From Lentzea fradiae (GTDB lineage Bacteria > Actinomycetota > Actinomycetes > Mycobacteriales > Pseudonocardiaceae): a DNA stretch of 64,000 nt. Shown here in pieces: positions 61,933 through 64,000 of the stretch (positions are counted from its first letter, which is position 1; every line of letters begins with the position of its first letter). A program made the translations under genes and the position numbers. The stretch lies in contig NZ_FNCC01000010.1 of assembly GCF_900100955.1 (NCBI RefSeq), forward strand, positions 98,674 through 162,673, in the 5' to 3' direction. The notes beneath the pieces were generated by a model. That model worked only from the letters and a program-made list of their open reading frames with translations. It was not told where the DNA came from and ran no database searches.

Positions 61933-62513
61933 GACTGCTCCTTGGCGAGCTTCTCGAAGTCGGTCCTGCCGGCGGCGACGCCGAACAGGGGGCTGCCGGG
62001 TTCCAGCAGCCGTCCCGCGGTCAGGGGGCCCACCGGCACCGGGTCGAACCCCAGGCCGTGCAGGAACTCCGCGACGAGGCCGACTGCTTCGGGGGAGTCG
62101 CCGGCGAGGCCGGCCGGGCGGCCGTCCGCGGGTTCCATGTCCTGGTAGGCGATGTGGTTGAGGGCTTTCACCACGTGCGCGCCCGCCAGCCGGGCTGCCA
62201 CCTGCTCGCTCGTGCCGAGCGGGGCGTCGGCGGGCGGCCAGTGGTTCATCGCGTCGACGACGACCTTGTCCGCGAACATGCCCGGTTCGAGCGAGCCGAA
62301 CCGGTGCCACGGGATCGCCAGCACGACGAGGTCCGCCCCCGCCACGGCGTCGGCGGCGGAGACCGGCACCGCACCCGGCGCCAGGAACTCGATGATCATC
62401 TCGATCCGCGCGGGGTCGCCGGAGCCCGCGATCGACACCTGGTGACCCGCACCGACGGCGAGGCGCGCGACGACGGGCCCGACGTGACCCGCACCGAGAA
62501 CAGCGATCCGCAC
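61929..62513 (-). CDS. F420-dependent NADP reductase-like protein
   Basis: The frame from GTG 62513 encodes 194 residues with a Rossmann loop VRIAVLGAGHVGPVVARLA, VVLAIPWHRFGSL near 73, VVVDAMNHWPPAD near 88 and HVVKALNHIAYQDM near 115. This is the NADP oxidoreductase, coenzyme F420-dependent (Npd) pattern, often paired with F420- or flavin-using monooxygenases. ATG 62546 gives an 11-residue longer form and is possible. It would hand NADPH-derived electrons to its coupled partner, an inference from adjacency. Confidence 0.82.
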   Translation of the reverse strand: MRIAVLGAGHVGPVVARLAVGAGHQVSIAGSGDPARIEMIIEFLAPGAVPVSAADAVAGADLVVLAIPWHRFGSLEPGMFADKVVVDAMNHWPPADAPLGTSEQVAARLAGAHVVKALNHIAYQDMEPADGRPAGLAGDSPEAVGLVAEFLHGLGFDPVPVGPLTAGRLLEPGSPLFGVAAGRTDFEKLAKEQS

Positions 62514-62665
62514 AGCACACCCGACCTCTTGTAGTTGATGTGTCATCTAGCTTAACCGGACCGTACCCCGGTTATTCCCGCGGGGGATCACCCGCGCGTC
62601 GCGCAAGCCCGTCCCGCGGAGTGGATCTTCAGCGGCTCCCGCCCCGATCGCCCTACCCTGCCCGG

Positions 62666-64000
62666 ATGCGACAAGTCCTCAGGGGCGCGGTGCTGCTCCT
62701 GCTGCTCGGGTTCCTCCTCCCCGCCCCGGCGACAGCCCAGCCGCAGCAGCCCGTCGTCCGGGTCGGCACGGAGGGCACCTACCCGCCGTTCTCCTTCCAC
62801 GACCCCCAGACCCAGGAGCTGACCGGCTACGACATCGAGGTGGTCGAGGCGATCGCCGCGAAGGCGGGCTGGCGCCTCGAGTTCGTCGAGACGCAGTGGG
62901 ACGCGGTCTTCCCCGCGCTCGACGCCGGCCGGATCGACCTGATCGCGAACCAGGTCTCGCGCAACCCCGAGCGCGCCGCGAGGTACGGCCTGTCGAGCAC
63001 CTACACCTACTCGCGCGGTGTGGTCGTCCGCCGCACCGGTGACGACCGGGTCAAGTCGATCGACGACCTCGCTGGCAAGACGACGGCGCAGTCCAGCACC
63101 AGCAACTGGGCGAAGGTCGCCCGCGACGCCGGTGCCCGCGTGGAGGCCGTCGAGGGGTTCGCCCAGGCCGCGGCGCTGCTCCAGCAGGGCCGCGTGGACG
63201 CCATCGTCAACGACAACATCGCCGTCCTCGACTACCTCGCCTCCACCGGGTCGCGGGACGTCGAGATCGCGGGCGACGCCGGGCAGGCGGGCAGCGAGCA
63301 GGTGCTGGCACTGCGCCAGGGTGACACCGCGCTGCTCACCCAGGCGAACCAGGCCATCGTGGCGCTCAAGGCCGACGGCACGCTGCGCGGCATCTCGGAG
63401 AAGTACTTCAAGGCGAACGTGTCCGTCCCCGACGGCGGCGACGCCGACCTCTCGCAGGGACGCGGCTCGCGCAGCACGTGGGAGGTCCTGCGCTCCACGG
63501 CGTGGCCGATGTTCGTCGGCCTGGTCAAGGTCACGATCCCGCTGACGGCGCTGTCGTTCGCGATCGGCCTGGTGCTGGCGCTGCTCGTGGCGCTGGCCAG
63601 GATCTCGCCGTACAAGGTGCTGTCGGGTCTGGCGCGGGCGTTCATCTCGGTCATCCGCGGCACACCGTTGCTGTTGCAGCTGTTCATCGTCTTCTACGGC
63701 CTGCCGCAGATCGGCCTGAAGTTCCCGCCCTTCACCGCCGCCGTCGTGGCGTTCTCGCTGAACGTCGCCGGGTACGCCGCGGAGGTCGTGCGCTCGGCGA
63801 TCCTGTCCGTGCCGCGCGGCCAGTTCGAGGCCGCCTCGACCATCGGGCTCAGCTACCCGCAGACGTTGCGGCGCATCGTGCTGCCTCAAGCCGCGCGCAC
63901 CGCCGTGCCGCCGCTGTCGAACACGCTGCTGTCGCTGCTGAAGGACACCTCGCTCGGCTCGGTCGTCCTGCTGACCGAGCTGTTCCGCGAGTCGCAGCTG
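62666..64000 (+). CDS. Amino-acid ABC transporter, fused solute-binding domain and permease (runs off window)
   Basis: The gene is open to the right edge; 445 codons are visible. A signal peptide (1-24, LLLPAPATAQ) leads to a type 3 binding domain (25-265: VRVGTEGTYPPFSFHDP, LTGYDIEVVEAIAAKAGW, DLIANQVSRNPERA). This continues into a HisMQ-type permease: VIRGTPLLLQLFIVFYGLP near 330 and the EAA loop FEAASTIGLSYPQTLRRIVLPQ near 390. Binding protein and permease are normally separate, though fusions are known for glutamine-type importers. The C-terminus and an ATPase gene should lie just outside the window. Confidence 0.88.
   Translation, partial: MRQVLRGAVLLLLLGFLLPAPATAQPQQPVVRVGTEGTYPPFSFHDPQTQELTGYDIEVVEAIAAKAGWRLEFVETQWDAVFPALDAGRIDLIANQVSRNPERAARYGLSSTYTYSRGVVVRRTGDDRVKSIDDLAGKTTAQSSTSNWAKVARDAGARVEAVEGFAQAAALLQQGRVDAIVNDNIAVLDYLASTGSRDVEIAGDAGQAGSEQVLALRQGDTALLTQANQAIVALKADGTLRGISEKYFKANVSVPDGGDADLSQGRGSRSTWEVLRSTAWPMFVGLVKVTIPLTALSFAIGLVLALLVALARISPYKVLSGLARAFISVIRGTPLLLQLFIVFYGLPQIGLKFPPFTAAVVAFSLNVAGYAAEVVRSAILSVPRGQFEAASTIGLSYPQTLRRIVLPQAARTAVPPLSNTLLSLLKDTSLGSVVLLTELFRESQL

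Overview
The window is high-GC actinobacterial DNA: GTG and TTG starts are frequent, and ATGA/GTGA stop-start overlaps link many genes. The gene families present (ectoine synthesis and uptake, MptB-like mannosyltransferase, F420-type oxidoreductases, CcdA/TlpA redox pair, MIO ammonia-lyase, P450 and a LanM-like protein) suggest a filamentous actinomycete, probably of the Pseudonocardiales (Lentzea/Saccharothrix type). That placement is inferred from gene content only. No rRNA, tRNA, CRISPR array, transposase or phage gene was recognised.

Region 1 (1-6.8 kb): a luciferase-like monooxygenase interrupted by a stop codon, a LysR regulator divergent from a 2,2-dialkylglycine decarboxylase, then a minus-strand block of two ABC-2 type permeases and their ATPase, followed by a LuxR-type response regulator and its histidine kinase. 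Region 2 (7-13.4 kb): a complete compatible-solute island, with ehuBCDA (ectoine/hydroxyectoine import) divergent from ectABCD (synthesis from aspartate semialdehyde and hydroxylation). Region 3 (13.4-26.5 kb): a TlpA-like lipoprotein with CcdA, a universal stress protein, a large secreted esterase-like protein, a small HhH-like protein, a GlsB-type membrane protein, a CDF metal transporter, a MerR regulator facing two coupled CNNM/CorC-type proteins, a Spo0M-like protein, a DedA protein and a CBM48-like single-domain protein.

Region 4 (26.5-35.8 kb): accessory in character. It has a degenerate tandem repeat, a GNAT-like protein carrying the LQRAAGNRAV motif seen on DUF4157/eCIS-associated proteins, a TetR-controlled ABC exporter with a clear palindromic operator, a SUKH-like protein next to an orphan LanM-like synthetase with altered dehydratase residues, and a LysR regulator with a tartrate/D-malate dehydrogenase-like gene. 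Region 5 (35.8-48 kb): an HxlR regulator with two mirror-image operators, a thioesterase, an SDR, an XRE regulator, an acetyltransferase, a sigma factor fused to an anti-sigma-like zinc motif, a membrane segment and an extracytoplasmic CAP domain, an MptB-like mannosyltransferase, Lnt, a PaaK-like ligase and secreted or anchored surface proteins.

Region 6 (48-57.7 kb) looks like an uncharacterised natural-product or detoxification cluster. Reading leftward from 56134 there are two paralogous FOXRED2-like flavin monooxygenases flanking an acyl-AMP ligase, then an FMN hydroxy-acid oxidase, a P450 and a cation/proton antiporter, nearly all overlapping. A tyrosine ammonia-lyase or aminomutase-type MIO enzyme is transcribed the other way, and a perfect 32-bp palindrome sits between the two transcription units. 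Region 7 (57.7-64 kb): an OmpR-type two-component system, a truncated GH20-like protein, a luciferase-like oxidoreductase with an F420-NADP reductase-like protein, and an ABC protein fusing a solute-binding domain to its permease that runs off the right edge.
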